DNA of 64,000 nucleotides from Luteimonas deserti (GTDB lineage: Bacteria > Pseudomonadota > Gammaproteobacteria > Xanthomonadales > Xanthomonadaceae), in assembly GCF_013425765.1 (NCBI RefSeq), contig NZ_JACCJZ010000005.1:57876-121875 (forward strand), given 5' to 3'. Below, piece by piece: positions 60,012-64,000 of this stretch. Within the stretch, counting starts at the first letter, position 1. Every line of letters begins with the position of its first letter. The notes beneath the pieces were generated by a model that was not told the origin of the DNA, made no database searches, and was given only the letters and a program-made list of their open reading frames with translations. The position numbers were made by a program, and so were the translations under genes.

Positions 60012-61103
60012 ATGGGCATCAAATGCGGCATCGTCGGTCTGCCGAACGTCGGCAAGTCGACCCTCTTCAATGCGTTGACCAAGGCGGGCATCGCCGCGGC
60101 CAACTTTCCGTTCTGCACGATCGAGCCGAACGTCGGCATCGTGCCCGTGCCGGACCTGCGCCTCAACGCGCTGGCGGCGATCGTCAAGCCGCAGAAGGTG
60201 CTGCCGACCGCGGTCGAGTTCGTCGACATCGCCGGCCTGGTCGCCGGTGCGGCGAGCGGTGAGGGGCTGGGCAACAAGTTTCTGTCGCACATCCGCGAGG
60301 TCGACGCGATCACGCATGTGGTGCGCTGCTTCGAGAACCCCGACGTCATCCACGTCAACAACAAGGTCGACCCGATCGCCGATATCGACACCATCGATAC
60401 CGAGCTGGCGCTGGCCGACCTGGATTCGGTGGAGCGTGCGCTGCAGCGCGCCGAGCGTTCGGCCAAGACCGGCGACAAGGACGCCAAGGTCCGCGCCGAG
60501 GTGCTGGGCCGCGTCCACAAGGGGCTGGCCGACGGCCAGCCGGTGCGGGCGCTGAAGCTCTCCGACGAGGACAACACGGCGATCCGCGACCTGTTCCTGC
60601 TGACCGCGAAGCCCGTGCTGTACATCGCCAACGTGCTGGAGGACGGCTTCGAGAACAACCCGCATCTCGACGCCGTTCGCGCGCGCGCGGCGGGCGAGGG
60701 CGCCGAGGTCGTGCCGGTGTCGGCGGCGATCGAGGAAGAACTCTCGCAGCTGGAGGACGCCGACCGCGATGCGTTCCTGACCGATCTCGGTCTCGACGAG
60801 CCGGGCCTCAACCGGGTCATCCGGGCTGCCTATGGCCTGTTGGCGCTGCAGACCTACTTCACCGCCGGCGTCAAGGAAGTGCGCGCGTGGACGGTGAAGA
60901 TCGGCGCGACCGCGCCGCAGGCGGCCGCGGTGATCCACACCGATTTCGAGAAGGGCTTCATCCGCGCCGAAGTGGTCGGCTACGACGACTTCATCCGCTA
61001 CAACGGCGAATCGGGCGCCAAGGAAGCGGGCAAGTGGCGCCTGGAAGGGAAGGACTACATCGTCAAGGACGGCGACGTGATGCATTTCCGCTTCAACGTC
61101 TGA
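60012..61103 (+). CDS. ychF: Redox-regulated ATPase/GTPase YchF (OLA1 family)
   Basis: YchF is an Obg-family P-loop NTPase that prefers ATP and binds ribosomes. The 363-residue protein begins [20 protein letters not shown] (Walker A), then the [10 protein letters not shown] switch region, [20 protein letters not shown] (G3) and ends with a TGS-like domain ([20 protein letters not shown]). The ATG at 60012 is the family start. It closes the conserved prs-rplY-pth-ychF string. Confidence 0.97.
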   Translation: MGIKCGIVGLPNVGKSTLFNALTKAGIAAANFPFCTIEPNVGIVPVPDLRLNALAAIVKPQKVLPTAVEFVDIAGLVAGAASGEGLGNKFLSHIREVDAITHVVRCFENPDVIHVNNKVDPIADIDTIDTELALADLDSVERALQRAERSAKTGDKDAKVRAEVLGRVHKGLADGQPVRALKLSDEDNTAIRDLFLLTAKPVLYIANVLEDGFENNPHLDAVRARAAGEGAEVVPVSAAIEEELSQLEDADRDAFLTDLGLDEPGLNRVIRAAYGLLALQTYFTAGVKEVRAWTVKIGATAPQAAAVIHTDFEKGFIRAEVVGYDDFIRYNGESGAKEAGKWRLEGKDYIVKDGDVMHFRFNV

Positions 61104-61257
61104 TCCGGTCGCGGGCGATGCGGAGGCGCCTGCGGGCGCCTTTCGCATGTCGGGACGCCTGCATTCGAGGCAAGAGCGGGAGGGGCGACGATCGGGCAGG
61201 CCGGCATCCGCGGCAATGCGTGCCTACACTCCGGTCATTCCCGCTCCGGAGTCCGCC

Positions 61258-62316
61258 ATGCGCCATCTGTCCCGTTCCATCTGTCTGCTGCTCGTATCGA
61301 CCGGATGCGCATTCGCGGCCACGCCGGCCGAGCCTGCGCCGGGCGGCGGCCCGGTCCTGGTGATCCATGGCGGCGCAGGTGTCGTGCGCGGGAGCCTGAG
61401 TGCCGCCGAGCAGACCGCTGCGCGCCAGGCTCTGGCAGCGGCGCTGCGCGAGGGGCATGCGCTGCTGCAGGCGGGGCGCCCGGCGCTCGATGCGGTGGTC
61501 GCGGCGATCACCGTGCTCGAGGACGATCCCGCCTTCAACGCCGGGCGCGGCGCGGTGTTCACCCACGAGGGTGTCAACGAGCTCGACGCGTCCCTGATGG
61601 ATGGCACCACGCGCGCGGCCGGCGCCGTGGCGGGTGTGCGCCGCATCCGCAATCCCATCCAGCTGGCGCGGCGGGTGATGGAGGATTCGCCGCATGTGAT
61701 GCTGATGGGCGAGGGCGCGGAGCGCTTCGCCCAGGCGCAGGGTGTCGGCTTCGAGGATCCGGCCTGGTTCCGCACCGAAAAGCGCTGGCAGCAACTCGAG
61801 AAAGCGCGTGCCGATGCGGACGCGGCGCGCAATGCCCAGGCGACCAGGACGCACGATCCGCTGCGCTACTTCGGTACGGTCGGCGCAGTCGCGCTCGATA
61901 CCGGCGGCGGGCTCGCGGCCGGCACCTCGACGGGCGGCATGACCGACAAGCGCTGGGGCCGGATCGGCGACGCGCCGGTGATCGGGGCCGGCACCTGGGC
62001 CGACGGCGGCTGCGCGGTGTCGGGCACGGGCTGGGGCGAGTTCTACCTGCGCAGCGCCGCCGCGCACGCCGTCTGCAGCCGGGTCTCGCTGCTCGGCGAG
62101 GACATCGGGACGGCGGCCGCGACGGTCATCAACCGCGACATCCCGGCGCTGGGTGGCAATGGCGGCGCGATCGCACTCGCCTCGGACGGTCGCTTCGCCC
62201 TGCCGTTCAACACCGAAGGCATGTACCGGGGCTGGATCGGTGCCGACGGCATCGCCCATGTTGCGATCGGCCCGGACGACGTCGCGGCGATGGCGCCGGA
62301 CGGCGCCGACCGGTAA
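61258..62316 (+). CDS. Exported isoaspartyl peptidase / L-asparaginase (Ntn hydrolase, IaaA-type)
   Basis: A 352-residue plant-type asparaginase precursor that self-cleaves into two chains. A signal peptide (ending STGCAFAA) indicates export to the periplasm. The mature N-terminus has VLVIHGGAGVVRGSLS and AFNAGRGAVFTHEGVNELDA. The predicted autocleavage nucleophile is the Thr in YFGTVGAVALD. Substrate-binding elements follow in GGLAAGTSTGGMTDKRWGRI and GDAPVIGAGTWAD. It hydrolyses isoaspartyl dipeptides and asparagine in relatives. The ATG at 61258 starts at the signal peptide; the frame continues upstream without resemblance. It is unrelated in fold to the half-size asparaginase at 46 kb. 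Confidence 0.92.
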   Translation: MRHLSRSICLLLVSTGCAFAATPAEPAPGGGPVLVIHGGAGVVRGSLSAAEQTAARQALAAALREGHALLQAGRPALDAVVAAITVLEDDPAFNAGRGAVFTHEGVNELDASLMDGTTRAAGAVAGVRRIRNPIQLARRVMEDSPHVMLMGEGAERFAQAQGVGFEDPAWFRTEKRWQQLEKARADADAARNAQATRTHDPLRYFGTVGAVALDTGGGLAAGTSTGGMTDKRWGRIGDAPVIGAGTWADGGCAVSGTGWGEFYLRSAAAHAVCSRVSLLGEDIGTAAATVINRDIPALGGNGGAIALASDGRFALPFNTEGMYRGWIGADGIAHVAIGPDDVAAMAPDGADR

Positions 62317-62385
62317 CATGCGCCCCCCGGTCTCCGCCTTCGCGGCGGAGTGATGGTTCCGGCCCCGATCCGCTGCGATGCGGCG

Positions 62386-62414
62386 TTGACAGGATCGGGA
62401 ACTGGGCCCAAAAT
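62386..62414 (+). promoter_or_regulatory. Likely promoter of the tRNA-Tyr/Gly/Thr-tuf cluster
   Basis: A perfect -35 TTGACA (62386-62391), 17-bp spacer and -10 CAAAAT (62409-62414) lie 35 nt upstream of tRNA-Tyr. A GC-rich discriminator (CGCGGGC) follows, as in stringently controlled stable-RNA promoters. Confidence 0.65.
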
Positions 62415-62448
62415 CGCGGGCTGTTTTCACCGGCACGACGAAAACGCC

Positions 62449-62534
62449 GGAGGGATACCCAAGCGGCCAACGGGGGCAGACTGTAAATCTGCTGGCTTAC
62501 GCCTTCGGTGGTTCGAATCCACCTCCCTCCACCA
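62449..62534 (+). tRNA. tRNA-Tyr (GTA)
   Basis: This 86-nt class II tRNA has acceptor GGAGGGA / TCCCTCC, anticodon GTA in CAGACTGTAAATCTG, a long variable arm, the T-arm GGTTCGAATCC and an encoded CCA. It is first in the tRNA cluster before tuf. Confidence 0.97.
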
Positions 62535-62595
62535 TTTCGGCACGGTGGAACAATTGCAGTGCGACAGGTTGTAATGCGGTAGGCAGGATCCCGGT

Positions 62596-62669
<74 letters not shown>

Positions 62670-62707
62670 TTGCACGGCTCCGGCCGCACCCTGCAGTTCA
62701 CATCGTT

Positions 62708-62783
62708 GCTCACGTAGCTCAGTCGGTAGAGCACCTCCTTGGTAAGGAGGAGGTCGAAGGTTCGATTCCTTTCGTGAGCACCA
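62708..62783 (+). tRNA. tRNA-Thr (GGT)
   Basis: This 76-nt tRNA has acceptor GCTCACG / CGTGAGC, D-arm TAGCTCAGTCGGTAGAGC, anticodon GGT in CCTCCTTGGTAAGGAGG, T-arm GGTTCGATTCC, discriminator A and an encoded CCA. It lies 78 nt before tuf. Confidence 0.97.
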
Positions 62784-62861
62784 TCTTCCGCAGTCCCGCC
62801 GGTCCGCGATTCCAGCGCAGCACGCGGTCATCACTTCACCAGATTTCGAGACAAGGCAGCC

Positions 62862-64000
<1,139 letters not shown>

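Overview
The window is GC-rich (roughly 70% by eye), densely packed and non-mobile. The gene content and order (rsmA-pdxA-surA-lptD, ahpC-ahpF-oxyR with an OxyR carrying Cys199/Cys208, lolB-ispE-tRNA-Gln-prs-rplY-pth-ychF, tRNA-Tyr/Gly/Thr-tuf) point to a gammaproteobacterial chromosome of the Xanthomonadaceae/Lysobacteraceae type (Lysobacter/Luteimonas-like). I saw no insertion sequence, prophage, CRISPR array or plasmid gene.

Layout. 1-6.2 kb (minus): lptD, surA, pdxA, a CsaA-like tRNA-binding protein, rsmA and the first codons of a probable apaG, coupled by ATGA/GTGA overlaps (outer-membrane biogenesis plus housekeeping). 6.3-8.4 kb (minus): a likely cobalamin cassette (BtuM-like membrane protein, PduO-type adenosyltransferase) followed by a histone-deacetylase-fold hydrolase. 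8.5-10.9 kb (plus): two ubiquinone-type FAD hydroxylases. 10.9-16.1 kb (minus): glnS, a Cys-rich lipoprotein, a nucleoside deaminase, rlmM, a small membrane protein and a DUF808 protein. 16.3-20.2 kb (plus): a diguanylate cyclase with a 7TM sensor, an EamA transporter and msrA. 20.8-24.5 kb: the peroxide-response locus ahpC-ahpF-oxyR (minus) with a recognisable promoter/OxyR operator. On its other side there is a gene-free stretch ending in a strong plus-strand intrinsic terminator, a candidate small RNA.

24.5-35 kb: an esterase lipoprotein, prmC, proline iminopeptidase, a PhnA-domain protein, a 0.8 kb gene-free gap, NUDIX hydrolase, 5'-3' exonuclease, nitroreductase and two tandem large DUF1631 paralogues. 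35.2-39.6 kb: the three pnt transhydrogenase genes, with pntAA separated from pntAB-pntB by an oppositely oriented ECF-sigma / membrane protein / DUF3106 module. 40.1-45.9 kb: sufT, then a secreted-protease island (lysyl-endopeptidase-like serine protease with PKD and PPC domains, a free-standing I9 propeptide-like protein, a subtilisin with two PPC domains). A 260-nt structured region between two intrinsic terminators precedes the first protease.

45.9-54.1 kb: half-length asparaginase, DUF2069, wrbA, yihY coupled to a TlpA-like thioredoxin, ppk2, moaB, prfA and hemA. 54.2-61.1 kb: TPR protein-lolB-ispE, tRNA-Gln, prs, rplY, pth, ychF. 61.3 kb to the end: an Ntn-type isoaspartyl peptidase, then a tRNA-Tyr/Gly/Thr cluster with a good sigma70-like promoter, and tuf, which runs off the window.

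Most of the window is ordinary core genome. The parts most worth a second look are the two candidate structured RNAs (24.26-24.47 kb and 40.74-41.00 kb), the stand-alone protease propeptide, the BtuM-like transporter, the paired DUF1631 proteins and the split pnt locus. All function assignments come from reading motifs and gene order; no database search was possible.
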